Shown piece by piece: positions 35,141 through 44,386 of a DNA stretch of 64,000 nucleotides. A program made the translations under genes and the position numbers. Under the pieces are notes generated by a model that was given only the letters and a program-made list of their open reading frames with translations, did no database searches and was not told the origin of the DNA. Each line of letters begins with the position of its first letter. Position 1 is the stretch's first letter. Source of the DNA: Hyphomonas pacifica (lineage in GTDB: Bacteria; Pseudomonadota; Alphaproteobacteria; Caulobacterales; Hyphomonadaceae); the NCBI RefSeq assembly GCF_000682675.1, contig NZ_AWFA01000045.1:1-64000 (forward strand). Reading direction: 5' to 3'.

Positions 35141-35152
35141 ATAACGCGTTAT
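35141..35152. promoter_or_regulatory. 12-bp palindrome ATAACGCGTTAT upstream of HTH-GNAT gene
   Basis: Perfect inverted repeat, 11 bp before the HTH-GNAT start, in an AT-rich promoter-like stretch. MarR-type proteins commonly bind such palindromes in their own promoters, so autoregulation is a reasonable inference. Confidence 0.45.
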
Positions 35153-35244
35153 TTTTTATGTGTCGTCTCATGTCAGGTCAAGCCGGCTTGTGCGGCGCGG
35201 GCCGGGATAGTGTCAGCGGATAGGGTAGGGCCGCGCTGACCTCG

Positions 35245-36144
35245 CTAGTGGCGGACAGCCGATTTGACGATCTCGCCAATCTTGCGGGCATCAGCCTCTC
35301 GCGGGCTGCCGGTGCGCCAGGCAATGCCGATCTGGCGGCCAATGACTGGGCGGACGAATTCCCGCAAGGCCACGTCCGGGCCGGTGGAGAGGCCATTATC
35401 CGTGGCCAGTTTCGGCAGGAGGGAGACGCCCAGGCCACCCGCAATCATGTTGACCAGCGTGCCCAGAGATGTCGCGGCCACCTGTCCCTTGTTCTCGCCG
35501 GTTTTCATCCGGCAGATCGACAGAGCGTGATCGCGCAGGCAATGGCCGTCTTCCAGCAGCAGAATGTCCTCATTCGCGAGGTCTTCTGGGGAGAGGCCGT
35601 TTTTCTTGGCGAGCGGGTGGTTTACCGGCGCGGCAAACAGGAACTCGTCATCGAACAAAGGCAGGGTCTCGACGCCGTGCACATCCCAGGGCAGGGCGAT
35701 CAGGGCCGCGTCCAGCGTGCGGGTACGCAGCTGGTCGATGAGACGGGAGGTTTTGTCTTCGTGCAGGTAGAGTTTGAGGTTCGGATAGGCCTCGCTGAGG
35801 GCGCGTACCGCGGCCGGCAGCACGAAAGGCGCAATGGTGGGAATGGCACCCAGATGAAACGGGCCGGTCAGCAGGGCCCCGGCGCTCTGAATGGCCTGTA
35901 CCAAGGCATGGGCATCATTGATCAGCGCGCTGGCGCGTGAAACCGCCAATTGGCCAGCATGGGTCAGCTTGGCGCCGCGGGCTTCCCGTTCTGCAAGTTT
36001 GACCCCCAGCATTTCCTCCAGCTCCTTGATGCCGGCGGAAAGGGTCGGCTGCGTGACGTGGCACGCTTCGGCTGCGCGGGAGAAGGATCCCGTCTCTCCA
36101 AGGGCCACTAGATACTGTAATTGTCGAAGGGTCGGGATAATCAT
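35245..36144 (-). CDS. oxyR: Hydrogen-peroxide-responsive LysR-type regulator OxyR
   Basis: A 299-residue LysR-family regulator. The N-terminal HTH is GSFSRAAEACHVTQPTLSAGIKEL in family terms. The C-terminal sensing domain has the redox pair Cys202 and Cys211 in GHCLRDHALSIC, with the same 9-residue spacing as E. coli OxyR Cys199/Cys208. Oxidation by H2O2 forms a disulphide and switches the protein to activator. It is divergent from ahpC, the classic arrangement. An OxyR-type half-operator overlaps its start codon, so autoregulation together with ahpC control is likely. Confidence 0.93.
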   Translation of the reverse strand: MIIPTLRQLQYLVALGETGSFSRAAEACHVTQPTLSAGIKELEEMLGVKLAEREARGAKLTHAGQLAVSRASALINDAHALVQAIQSAGALLTGPFHLGAIPTIAPFVLPAAVRALSEAYPNLKLYLHEDKTSRLIDQLRTRTLDAALIALPWDVHGVETLPLFDDEFLFAAPVNHPLAKKNGLSPEDLANEDILLLEDGHCLRDHALSICRMKTGENKGQVAATSLGTLVNMIAGGLGVSLLPKLATDNGLSTGPDVALREFVRPVIGRQIGIAWRTGSPREADARKIGEIVKSAVRH

Positions 36145-36157
36145 AGATTCCTTCTAT
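36143..36157. promoter_or_regulatory. OxyR-type operator half, ATAG-N7-CTAT
   Basis: Exact ATAG (36143-36146) - 7 bp - CTAT (36154-36157), one half of the tetrameric OxyR site. The second half downstream is only loosely matched. It covers the oxyR start codon and lies about 104 bp upstream of ahpC, fitting dual control of both genes. Confidence 0.55.
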
Positions 36158-36260
36158 ATCTCTTTCTAGGATTATCAATTTTTCTTTTTCCCCGAACTGC
36201 GCAAGTGAAGGGGTGACCGGCTCCACCGTGCCGGCAGCACAACAAACTCAGGAGATTTAC

Positions 36261-36809
36261 ATGCTCGGTATTGGCCAGAAGCTTCCCGAATTCACTGTCA
36301 CCGGTGTGAAACCGAAATTCATGCAGCACGAACAAAACGGCGAGAGCGCTTTCGAGCCCATCACGCAGGATTCCTTTGAGGGCAAATGGAAGGTTATCTT
36401 CTTCTACCCGAAAGACTTTACCTTCGTCTGCCCGACCGAAATCGCCGAGTTTGCCCGTCTCTCCGGCGAGTTCGAAGACCGGGACGCTGTTGTTCTGGGC
36501 GGTTCCACTGACAATGAGTTTGTGAAACTCGCATGGCGCCGCGATCATGCAGACCTCAACGAACTGCCGATCTGGCAATTCGCTGATACGCGCGGCGAAC
36601 TGGTTGACGGTCTTGGTATCCGTGAGCCGTCAGAAGGCGTTGCCTATCGCGCAACCTATGTCGTTGACCCTCACAATGTGGTTCAGCACGTCTATGTAAC
36701 GAACCTGAATGTGGGTCGTAACCCGTCCGATACGCTGCGCGTCCTTGACGCCCTGCAAACGGACGAATTGTGCCCATGTAACCGTCCTGTCGGCGGCGAC
36801 ACATTGTAG
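36261..36809 (+). CDS. ahpC: Alkyl hydroperoxide reductase C (peroxiredoxin)
   Basis: A 182-residue 2-Cys peroxiredoxin that reduces H2O2 and organic hydroperoxides. The peroxidatic cysteine is Cys57 in KDFTFVCPTEIAEF; the C-terminal resolving cysteine is in DELCPCNRPVGG. The start ATG 36261 has an ideal site (AGGAG, 6 nt). It is divergent from oxyR. Together with the ahpD-like gene about 240 bp downstream it forms an AhpC/AhpD-type pair; AhpD would supply reducing power in place of AhpF, which is not present here. Confidence 0.96.
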   Translation: MLGIGQKLPEFTVTGVKPKFMQHEQNGESAFEPITQDSFEGKWKVIFFYPKDFTFVCPTEIAEFARLSGEFEDRDAVVLGGSTDNEFVKLAWRRDHADLNELPIWQFADTRGELVDGLGIREPSEGVAYRATYVVDPHNVVQHVYVTNLNVGRNPSDTLRVLDALQTDELCPCNRPVGGDTL

Positions 36810-37053
36810 GCAAACTATTTTGGAACCGTATCTCCGGTTCGCGCGTATACCCCTCGCACGCAGATAAAAAGATGGTGTCTCTCTCCCTCCCCCACCCCAA
36901 GGGGCATCGTCTGAAAGCGTCGCGATAGGCCCGGCAGGCCGCATGTCCTACCCATGGACATAGGCACTCGTCCCCCACCCAAGCCTCTGGCTTGTCGGGC
37001 CAATACGCTTCCCCCCCCGCAAAACCTGCATATTCCTATCGAAAGGATGATTC

Positions 37054-37596
37054 ATGTCTGTTGAATCCCTGAAATCTGCGCTGCCCGATTATGCCAAGGA
37101 TCTGAAGCTCAATCTTGGCTCCCTGCTGAACGAGACGATCCTGTCGGATCAGCAAAAGCTCGGGACTTTCCTGGCTTGTGCACATGCTGTGGGAGAGCCG
37201 GTCACGCTGGCTGCCATTGAAGCAGAAGTGTCGCCGAAGCTGAGCCCTGAGGCCCTGAAAGCGGCCAAGGCCGCCAGCGCCATCATGGGCATGAACAATG
37301 TCTATTACCGCACGGTCCACCTGTTGAAGAATGACGTCTACAAGACGTTGCCAGCCAAGCTGCGGATGAATGTCATCGGCGCGCCTGGCATCGAGAAAGC
37401 GGATTTCGAGCTTTATTCCCTCGGCGTCTCAGCTGTGAATGGTTGCGGCATGTGTCTCGACGCGCATGAGGCCGAACTTCGCAAGCATGGCATGACCAGC
37501 GAGCAGATCCAGGCTGCCGTCCGTATCGGCGCGGTTGTGAACGCCGTTTCCCGCGTCATGGCGGCAGAAGCAGCCGCAGAATCCCAGGGCACCTGA
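37054..37596 (+). CDS. ahpD: AhpD-type alkyl hydroperoxidase / AhpC reductant
   Basis: A 180-residue carboxymuconolactone-decarboxylase-fold protein. The AhpD active-site motif is [14 protein letters not shown], with Cys131, Cys134 and His138. In mycobacteria AhpD relays electrons to AhpC via these cysteines. Length matches AhpD rather than shorter members of the fold family. The ATG is preceded by GAAAGGAT. It is downstream of ahpC in the same direction with its own possible promoter in the 244-bp gap, and it is followed by an intrinsic terminator. Confidence 0.92.
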   Translation: MSVESLKSALPDYAKDLKLNLGSLLNETILSDQQKLGTFLACAHAVGEPVTLAAIEAEVSPKLSPEALKAAKAASAIMGMNNVYYRTVHLLKNDVYKTLPAKLRMNVIGAPGIEKADFELYSLGVSAVNGCGMCLDAHEAELRKHGMTSEQIQAAVRIGAVVNAVSRVMAAEAAAESQGT

Positions 37597-37621
37597 CGCG
37601 CCCTGACCGTCCCAAGGTTTC

Positions 37622-37655
37622 AAAGGCCCTGAAGCATTGCTTCGGGGCCTTTTCT
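37622..37655 (+). terminator. Intrinsic terminator after ahpD
   Basis: Hairpin AAAGGCCCtGAAGC / GCTTCgGGGCCTTTT with a 3-nt loop followed by TTTTCTT. Separates the peroxide-defence unit from the mraZ promoter region. Confidence 0.88.
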
Positions 37656-37923
37656 TATGTCGCGAAGCATTCAGCAAGTTCTCTTGCCGCTGATTTGGAC
37701 CATTTCTCCGCGAGCTGTGTGCAAGCTGTGAAAAAGCGGAAAAAAGGCAGGCTTTTTTCATCCCGTCCCATGTTCCAATCATGCGACTGGCAGCCGGCTG
37801 ATTCAGAAAGGAAATTTTCACACGCCCCAAGTAGGGTAGAGAAAGCGTTCGCTTTTGTTCGTGTAATATTCCCTTTTTATTTTATGCTTCTGGGTTTGTG
37901 GATATTTGAATTCATCCACAGCG

Positions 37924-37947
37924 CCCATTGAGGCCCATCTTATCCCA
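37924..37947 (-). promoter_or_regulatory. Three-repeat MraZ-type operator
   Basis: Three TGGG motifs on the minus strand (CCCA at 37924, 37934 and 37944 on the plus strand) spaced exactly 10 bp apart, and a fourth at 37975. MraZ is known to bind TGGGN direct repeats with 5-bp spacers in front of its own operon, the same 10-bp period. The site lies about 67-90 bp upstream of the mraZ start. Confidence 0.65.
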
Positions 37948-37959
37948 TGGTACTCCAAA

Positions 37960-37975
37960 TTAAGACATGGTTTAC
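37960..37975 (+). promoter_or_regulatory. CtrA-like site TTAA-N7-TTTAC upstream of mraZ
   Basis: TTAA (37960-37963), 7 bp, then TTTAC (37971-37975): one mismatch from the CtrA consensus TTAA-N7-TTAAC. It lies about 40 bp upstream of the mraZ start and next to the MraZ-type repeats. It would link division-gene expression to the cell cycle if bound. Confidence 0.4.
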
Positions 37976-38013
37976 CCATGCGGGGTTTAGGCAGAATAAG
38001 TCAGGGTTGGCGG

Positions 38014-38526
38014 GTGTTTGTTTCCACCTATGAAAGCGCTATTGATGCAAAAGGACGGGTTTCCATACCCGCTTCCTTTCGCGCTGCGCTGGGCGGTGGG
38101 AACCGGATCTTCCTGTGGCCCGCACTGGATGGCTCTGGTTGCCTCGAAGGGGGCGGCGAAGCGCTGATGGCAATGTACCGTGCCACACTCACCCGCCTTG
38201 CGCCGCAATCCCCGGCCCGCAAGGCGCTTGTCACCCGCATCATTGCAGGCTCTGCCGACCTGAAAATGGATGATACGGGCCGCATCAAGTTGACCGATGA
38301 GCTGATGCAGGCTGCTGACCTTGAAGGCCGCGTAAAGTTTGCTGGCAATATGGACAGTTTCCAGATCTGGAACCCTGAGCGCCATGCCGCCCATTTCGAT
38401 GCCATGGCGGCAGAAGCTGCGAAGGAAGACACGCTGGAAGCGCTGGGCCAGGCCTATAATGAAGTGCTGCGCCAGCAGGTCGGCGGCGCGCCAGGTCTCA
38501 CAATCATTGATGGAGGGGAGGGCTGA
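38014..38526 (+). CDS. mraZ: Transcriptional regulator MraZ
   Basis: A 170-residue MraZ, the AbrB-fold regulator that heads the division and cell-wall cluster. It starts VFVSTYESAIDAKGRVSIPA, the first of the two MraZ half-domains (DAKGRVSIP); the second, MDDTGRIKLTDELMQAA, is also present. The GTG at 38014 gives the family N-terminus, although the frame is open further upstream. In E. coli it represses its own operon. Repeats matching an MraZ operator lie upstream. The stop overlaps the rsmH ATG. Confidence 0.95.
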   Translation: MFVSTYESAIDAKGRVSIPASFRAALGGGNRIFLWPALDGSGCLEGGGEALMAMYRATLTRLAPQSPARKALVTRIIAGSADLKMDDTGRIKLTDELMQAADLEGRVKFAGNMDSFQIWNPERHAAHFDAMAAEAAKEDTLEALGQAYNEVLRQQVGGAPGLTIIDGGEG

Positions 38527-39557
38527 TGACGCAAGACACTGCAACCCCGACTCTGGGCGAGTCGGCCGGGCACAAGCCGGTCATGCTGGATGAAGTTTTG
38601 AAATGGCTCGCCGCGAAGGATGGCGATGTCATCGTGGACGGCACGTTTGGTGGGGGTGGCTATAGCCGCGCCATCCTACAGTCGGCCTTGTGCACGCTGA
38701 TCGGAATTGACCGCGATCTGGACGCCATTCTGCGTGCCGAGAAGATGGCGGAAGATATGGAACGCCTCGTTCCGTTGCTTGGTCGCTTTGGTGAAATGGA
38801 CGAAATCGTCCCGGAAGCGGGTTTTGAGCGGGTCGATGGCGTTGTTCTGGATATTGGCGTGTCCAGCTTTCAGATTGATCAGGCCGCGCGGGGGTTTTCC
38901 TTCATGAAACATGGCCCGCTGGACATGCGCATGGGCGCGGTCGGGCCGACGGCGGCAGATGTCGTCAACTGTATGAGTGAGCGCGACCTCGCCAATGTCA
39001 TCTTCCGTCTGGGCGAGGAGAAGCAGGCGCGCCGTATTGCTAAGGCCATTGTGCGCCGACGCGAGGAAGCCAAATTCGAAACGACAACGGAGCTGGCCGA
39101 GACGGTCGAGAGCGCTGTTGGTGGTCGCAAGGGCGCACGAATCCACCCCGCCACGCTGACCTTCCAGGCCATCCGCATGTATGTGAATGATGAGCTGGGA
39201 GAGCTGGCGCGGGCGCTCCACGCGGCTGAACGTCTGCTGCGCCCCGGTGGTAGGCTTGTGATTGTCACCTTCCATTCGCTGGAAGACCGAATGGTGAAGC
39301 AGTGGCTGCGCGACCGCTCCGGAAAGACCGGTGGGGGCTCGCGTCACATGCCTTTGGCGCAAAAGGGACCTGATTCCACCTTCGAACTCGCTGTTTCCAA
39401 AGCGGTTCTGCCGTCTGCTAACGAAGTGGAAGGCAATCCACGGGCACGCTCAGCCAAGTTGCGGGCGGCGATCCGGACCGAAGCCCCCGTCATTATGGAA
39501 GACGCGAGTGATGGCATGAATCTGCCGCCACTCTCAGCGCTGGAGGATGCCATATGA
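38526..39557 (+). CDS. rsmH: 16S rRNA (cytosine-1402-N4)-methyltransferase
   Basis: A 343-residue RsmH (MraW) that methylates N4 of C1402 in the 16S rRNA decoding centre with S-adenosylmethionine. The family start is HKPVMLDEVLKWL; the SAM-binding motif DGTFGGGGYSRAIL follows. LDIGVSSFQIDQAARGFSF and the C-terminal IVTFHSLEDRMVKQWL are conserved. Length is normal. Overlaps mraZ by 1 bp and ftsL by 4 bp, so all are translated from one transcript. Confidence 0.97.
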   Translation: MTQDTATPTLGESAGHKPVMLDEVLKWLAAKDGDVIVDGTFGGGGYSRAILQSALCTLIGIDRDLDAILRAEKMAEDMERLVPLLGRFGEMDEIVPEAGFERVDGVVLDIGVSSFQIDQAARGFSFMKHGPLDMRMGAVGPTAADVVNCMSERDLANVIFRLGEEKQARRIAKAIVRRREEAKFETTTELAETVESAVGGRKGARIHPATLTFQAIRMYVNDELGELARALHAAERLLRPGGRLVIVTFHSLEDRMVKQWLRDRSGKTGGGSRHMPLAQKGPDSTFELAVSKAVLPSANEVEGNPRARSAKLRAAIRTEAPVIMEDASDGMNLPPLSALEDAI

Positions 39558-39895
39558 GCCGCCGAGCGTTCCTGTTTGGACTTGTCGTCATTGGCTTGCT
39601 GATTGTGAGTCTGTACCGTGCAAAATATGGCGCAAAGGATACGGCTGCAGAATTGATGGCTGTCGAAGCCCAGATCGAGGAGGCCCTTCACGAGAAGGCG
39701 CTGCTCGAAACGGAGCTGTCGCACATGAGCCGTCGTGAATGGATTGAGGAATATGCTCGCAAGGAGCTGGGCATGGGGCCGCCAAAGCCGGAGCAGATGG
39801 CCTCTGAAGGGGATCTGGACGCACTGGTTGGTGTGCCGATCACAGAGCTGGGCCAGATCCCGGCAGCAGAAACCAAAGGGGAGGCGCCAGAGTGA
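39554..39895 (+). CDS. ftsL: Cell division protein FtsL
   Basis: A 113-residue bitopic protein with one membrane helix near the start (RAFLFGLVVIGLLIVSLY) and a periplasmic leucine-zipper-like coiled coil (AELMAVEAQIEEALHEKALLETELSHM in outline), as in FtsL. Sequence conservation in FtsL is low, so the assignment rests on form and on the position between rsmH and ftsI, which is invariant in proteobacteria. It is part of the FtsQLB divisome complex. It overlaps both neighbours by 4 bp. Confidence 0.88.
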   Translation: MSRRAFLFGLVVIGLLIVSLYRAKYGAKDTAAELMAVEAQIEEALHEKALLETELSHMSRREWIEEYARKELGMGPPKPEQMASEGDLDALVGVPITELGQIPAAETKGEAPE

Positions 39896-41520
39896 GCGAA
39901 GCCTCCCGCAACCGGACGCGGCTGGCTGGCCTTGGGGTCGGCGCGCTGTTTGTCGTCCTGGCGGGCAAGGCCGGCTATCTGGCGCTGGCTGGCGGTGATG
40001 CGCCCGTGCATCATGCCTCCGAGGAGGCCCCGCGTGTGGTGCGCGCCGATATTGTGGACCGCAATGGTGAGCTGCTTGCTACATCCGTCAGCGCCTATTC
40101 ACTGGTTGCAAACCCGAAACTGATCTGGGACGGGGGCGAAGTTGCTGCGGCGCTCGCCACCGTCCTGCCGGAAATTGACGTCGAAGGCCTGAGTGAGCGC
40201 CTGTCTGATCAGACGCGGGAATTCGTCTGGGTCAAGCGGGGCCTCACTCCACGCCAGCGCAAGGCGGTTTTCGACCTCGGTCTTGAGGGGCTGCGCTTTG
40301 AAGAAGAAAGCCGCCGGGCCTATCCGCGCGGCACGCTGGCCGGTCATGTGCTGGGTTTTACCAATATTGATGGCGTCGGGGCAGGGGGCATCGAATACAG
40401 CCAGAACGAACGCCTGGCCCAGGGCGGCGAGCCTGTTCGCCTGACCATCGACAATGGCGTTCAGGCCGCTGTCGAGGCCGAACTCGCCGCAACAGCGGCG
40501 GAGCACGACATTCAGGGCGGCGCCGTGATCCTGATGGATGCGCAGACCGGCGAGGTGCGCGCCATGGCCAGCTGGCCACCTTTCGATCCGAACCGCTCGC
40601 TGGACATCGGTGTCAGTGACCCCTCCCGCATGAACCGCGCTGTGGGCGCTGTCTATGAACTGGGGTCGGTGTTCAAGCCGTTCACCGTGGCAGCAGCCAT
40701 CGAGAGTGGCATTGTGCATCCGAAAGACCTGTTCGATGTGCGCAAACCGTTGGAGATCAGGGGCTACACGATCAAGGATGACCATCCTTTCTATGGCGAT
40801 GCAGATGTTACACACATCATCTCGCAAAGTTCCAATATCGGTACGGTACGGATCAATGAGAAGCTCGGCACGCGCCGTCAGCAGGCCTTCCTGAAGCAGG
40901 CCGGGCTGATGGACCGCGCGCATATCGAATTGTCCGGCAGCGCTGCGCCAATTCTGCCCGAACGGTTCGATGATCTCTATTCAGCGACCATTTCCTACGG
41001 CCATGGCATCGCCGTTACACCGATGGCGTATCTGGAGGCCTTTTCTGCCTTTGCAAATGGTGGCGAGCGCGTTCAGCCGACGCTGATCATGAACCATCGC
41101 GAGCGGCCCCAGCCGGTGCGTGTGATGTCTGCCCTGACGGCGGAGATCGTCAATGTCATGATGCGTGAAGCGGTCGTAACCGGCACCGGCAAGAATGCCG
41201 AAGTGGCGGGCTATCGCGTCGCGGGCAAGACAGGCACGGCGGAGAAGCCCATTCCCGGCGGCTATTCCGATACGGAGAATGTCACCAGCTTTGCGGCGAT
41301 CTTTCCCTATGATCGTCCTCAATATGCCCTGATCGTAACTCTGGATGATCCGCAGGCCGGAAATGAGATTGGCGTCACCGCAGCATATAATGCGGCCCCC
41401 ACCGCTGGACGGATCATTGAGCGGGTCGCGCCACTTCTCGGCCTGGCCCCGCGCTTTGAGGATATCCGTCCAGCTGGCGCTGCCCTCGGCTCCGCCCAGG
41501 AGAAGAGGAGTTCGCTGTGA
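39892..41520 (+). CDS. ftsI: Septal peptidoglycan transpeptidase FtsI (PBP3)
   Basis: A 542-residue class B penicillin-binding protein. An N-terminal membrane anchor (LGVGALFVVLAGKAGYLAL) precedes a PBP dimerisation domain (RADIVDRNGELLATS) and a transpeptidase domain with Ser259 in GSVFKP, SQSSNIG (the SxN motif) and VAGKTGTAEKP (KTG). It crosslinks septal peptidoglycan with FtsW as glycosyltransferase partner. The GTG start overlaps ftsL by 4 bp; murE follows with another 4-bp overlap. Confidence 0.96.
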   Translation: MSEASRNRTRLAGLGVGALFVVLAGKAGYLALAGGDAPVHHASEEAPRVVRADIVDRNGELLATSVSAYSLVANPKLIWDGGEVAAALATVLPEIDVEGLSERLSDQTREFVWVKRGLTPRQRKAVFDLGLEGLRFEEESRRAYPRGTLAGHVLGFTNIDGVGAGGIEYSQNERLAQGGEPVRLTIDNGVQAAVEAELAATAAEHDIQGGAVILMDAQTGEVRAMASWPPFDPNRSLDIGVSDPSRMNRAVGAVYELGSVFKPFTVAAAIESGIVHPKDLFDVRKPLEIRGYTIKDDHPFYGDADVTHIISQSSNIGTVRINEKLGTRRQQAFLKQAGLMDRAHIELSGSAAPILPERFDDLYSATISYGHGIAVTPMAYLEAFSAFANGGERVQPTLIMNHRERPQPVRVMSALTAEIVNVMMREAVVTGTGKNAEVAGYRVAGKTGTAEKPIPGGYSDTENVTSFAAIFPYDRPQYALIVTLDDPQAGNEIGVTAAYNAAPTAGRIIERVAPLLGLAPRFEDIRPAGAALGSAQEKRSSL

Positions 41521-42956
41521 CCAAACTGAAAGACCTGTTCCCTCTCGTCGAGAATGGAGAGACCGAGATCACCGGCATGACGGCGGACAGCCGACGTGTT
41601 CAGCCGGGCTATTTGTTTGCCGCCCTGAAGGGCACGGTATCTGACGGGCGGGATTATATTCCGCAGGCGATTGAAAAAGGCGCTGCTGCTATCCTCTCCG
41701 ATAGCGGCGTGGATGTGACGGCAGCAGCCCATGTCATTGCGGATGAGCCGCGCCGGGCTCTGGCCTTGGCCGCGAAGCATTTCTACAAGTCCCAACCGAA
41801 GACAATTGCTGCCGTGACCGGTACGAATGGCAAATCCTCGACCGTGGATTTCTGCCGCCAGATCTGGGCCGGTGCGGGTCTGCCGGCGGCCTCGATGGGG
41901 ACGCTGGGCGCCATCGGCCCGAAGGGCAAGATTGATGTCGGCCACACAACGCCGGACCCGGTGACCATACACGAAACCTTGCGTGAACTGGCAGGGCAAG
42001 GCGTTACGCATTGTGCGATGGAGGCCTCTAGCCATGGACTGGAACAGCACCGCCTCGACGGCGTGGACCTCTCGGCGGTCGCTTTCCTGAACTTCACGCA
42101 GGACCATCTCGATTACCATGCGACGATGGAAGAGTATCTGAACGCCAAGCTGCGCCTGTTCCGCGACTTTGGCGAGGCGGGCATGCCGGCTATCGTCAAT
42201 GCGGACAGCGATCATCGCGACGTGTTTGAAAAGGCAGCGACGGAGCATGGCCTGAAAGTGGTATCCTTTGGCTGGCGCGGGGAAGATCTCTGGATTGACG
42301 AGATCATGCCGCGTGCGACCGGTCAGGTGCTGAACCTGTTCTGGCGCGATGTGGAACAGAAGCCCTTTGAATTGCCCCTGATTGGCGAGTTCCAGGCCTT
42401 GAATGCGCTGGCCGCTGCCGCGATCTGCCTGTCCTTGGGCATGGAGTTTGAGCAGGTGGCGCTAGGCCTGCAAAATCTGAAGCCTGTGAAAGGCCGTCTG
42501 GAATTCGTCGGCAAGACAGAGGAGGGCGCAGGCGTGTTCGTGGACTATGCCCACACGCCGGATGGTCTGGACGTGCTGCTGCGCGCGGTTCGTCCGCACA
42601 CGGCTGGCCGCTTGAAAGTGATCTTTGGCTGTGGCGGCGATCGCGATGCCAAGAAGCGCCCGCTGATGGGCGAGATTGCTGCGCGTCAGGCCGATGATGT
42701 GATCGTGACCGATGACAATCCGCGCTCTGAAGCCCCGGCGCTGATCCGTAAGGCCATCATGGCCGCTGCGCCGGATGCGCGCGAGATAGGCGATCGCGGC
42801 GAAGCGATCCGCACTATAATTTCTGAGCTGAAAAAGGGCGATACGCTGGTCATCGCGGGCAAGGGTCACGAGACAGGCCAGATCATTGGTAAGGAAATCA
42901 CTCCCTTCTCCGATCAGGACACGGCGCTGGCCGCGCTGGAAGGCGGTGCCGGATGA
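41517..42956 (+). CDS. murE: UDP-MurNAc-tripeptide synthetase MurE
   Basis: A 479-residue Mur ligase that adds the third stem amino acid to UDP-MurNAc-L-Ala-D-Glu. The ATP site is AVTGTNGKSSTVDF. The motif VTDDNPRSEAP carries the DNPR signature that specifies meso-diaminopimelate, so the peptidoglycan is of the mDAP type. Other blocks include MEASSHGLEQHRLDGV and VDYAHTPDGLD. The start overlaps ftsI by 4 bp, and murF follows with a 4-bp overlap. Confidence 0.97.
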   Translation: MTKLKDLFPLVENGETEITGMTADSRRVQPGYLFAALKGTVSDGRDYIPQAIEKGAAAILSDSGVDVTAAAHVIADEPRRALALAAKHFYKSQPKTIAAVTGTNGKSSTVDFCRQIWAGAGLPAASMGTLGAIGPKGKIDVGHTTPDPVTIHETLRELAGQGVTHCAMEASSHGLEQHRLDGVDLSAVAFLNFTQDHLDYHATMEEYLNAKLRLFRDFGEAGMPAIVNADSDHRDVFEKAATEHGLKVVSFGWRGEDLWIDEIMPRATGQVLNLFWRDVEQKPFELPLIGEFQALNALAAAAICLSLGMEFEQVALGLQNLKPVKGRLEFVGKTEEGAGVFVDYAHTPDGLDVLLRAVRPHTAGRLKVIFGCGGDRDAKKRPLMGEIAARQADDVIVTDDNPRSEAPALIRKAIMAAAPDAREIGDRGEAIRTIISELKKGDTLVIAGKGHETGQIIGKEITPFSDQDTALAALEGGAG

Positions 42957-44386
42957 GCGCGCCACTGTGGACCTCTGCAGACATGGCCTTGGTAACAGGG
43001 GGCGCGGCGACGGCTGACTTCAACGTCATCGGCAGTGTGTCCATTGATACACGCACGCTGAAGCCCGGCGATCTGTTCGTGGCGCTGACCGATCAGCGCG
43101 ACGGGCATGACTTTGTCGAGGCCGCCTTTGCCGCTGGGGCGTCTGGCGCTCTGGTCTCCCGCAAGGTGGGCGACGGGCCGCAAATCGTGGTCGACGATGT
43201 GTTGAAGGCGCTGGAGCAAATGGGAATCGAAGCGCGTAGTCGCTGCGCTGCGCATCGTACGGCGGTTACCGGTTCTGCGGGCAAGACCAGCGTCAAGGAA
43301 ATGCTGGCGCAGATCTACCGTGCCTTTGGACCAGCGCACTGGAATGTCAAAAGCTTCAACAATCACTGGGGCGTACCGCTGACGCTAACGCGTATGCCGG
43401 AAGAGACGACCCGCGCGGTCTTCGAGATCGGTATGTCCACGCCGGGCGAGATTGCCCCGCGTAGTCATATGGTCCGTCCGCATACGGGCATCGTCACCTG
43501 CATTGCCGGGGCGCACCTGGAAGGGCTAGGCTCTCTCAGCGCGGTGGCCCATGAAAAGGCAGACATTTTTGCCGGTCTGGAAGCAGGCGGCACCTTCATC
43601 CTGCCGGCCGATGATGAGTTCTTTGAATATCTGGCAGGCCGGGCGCGCCGCTTTTGCCCCACCGGAAATCTGGAAAGCTTTGGCCATGCCGCGAATGCGA
43701 CGGCCCGCATTGTCGGCTATGAAACGGATGGTCAGGAAAGCCGTATCCAACTGGATGTTGTCGGCAAGCCGGTACTGGTGAAGCTGAATGCCGTAGGCGA
43801 ACATTGGGCGCTGAATGCTGCCGCTGCCGTACTGGCGGCCAGCCAGTCCGGTCTTGCTGTGACAGATTGCGCAGAGGCGCTGTCAGGCTACACCCCGCCG
43901 CCTGGACGCGGCACATCAGAGCGCCTCGCCTTGCCGGGTGGGGGCCATATCACGCTGATTGATGACGCTTATAATGCGAATCCCGCCAGCATGCGTGCCT
44001 CCCTTGCTGCGCTGACGCGGAGACCTGAAGGACGTCGCCTGGTTGCCCTTGGCGAGATGCTGGAAATTGGTGCGACCTCGGACGAGGAGCATGCCTCGCT
44101 GGCAGCTCCCGTCGTCGAGACGGGGGCAGCTGGAGTCTTCCTCGTTGGTGACAAAATGACTCATCTTGCGGACTCACTTCCGCCCCAGTTGCAGCAGATC
44201 TGGGCTCCCAATTGGGAAGAGCTGTGGAATCAGCTCGAAAAAACCCTTCAGGATGGAGATGTGCTCTTGATCAAGGGCTCGAATGCGTCCGGGATGGGGA
44301 GATTAGCAGACCGGTTACGCCAATGGAGCGAGCCGGCATTGGGCAAGATGGATAGCGGTGCAGAAAGTGCCGCAGAGGTCGGGTGA
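42953..44386 (+). CDS. murF: UDP-MurNAc-tripeptide:D-Ala-D-Ala ligase MurF
   Basis: A 477-residue Mur ligase adding D-Ala-D-Ala to the tripeptide precursor. The ATP-binding motif is [15 protein letters not shown]. Family motifs include [34 protein letters not shown] and [15 protein letters not shown]. The C-terminal portion ([15 protein letters not shown]) is typical of MurF. It is embedded in the cluster with 4-bp overlaps on both sides. Length is normal. Confidence 0.97.
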   Translation: MSAPLWTSADMALVTGGAATADFNVIGSVSIDTRTLKPGDLFVALTDQRDGHDFVEAAFAAGASGALVSRKVGDGPQIVVDDVLKALEQMGIEARSRCAAHRTAVTGSAGKTSVKEMLAQIYRAFGPAHWNVKSFNNHWGVPLTLTRMPEETTRAVFEIGMSTPGEIAPRSHMVRPHTGIVTCIAGAHLEGLGSLSAVAHEKADIFAGLEAGGTFILPADDEFFEYLAGRARRFCPTGNLESFGHAANATARIVGYETDGQESRIQLDVVGKPVLVKLNAVGEHWALNAAAAVLAASQSGLAVTDCAEALSGYTPPPGRGTSERLALPGGGHITLIDDAYNANPASMRASLAALTRRPEGRRLVALGEMLEIGATSDEEHASLAAPVVETGAAGVFLVGDKMTHLADSLPPQLQQIWAPNWEELWNQLEKTLQDGDVLLIKGSNASGMGRLADRLRQWSEPALGKMDSGAESAAEVG

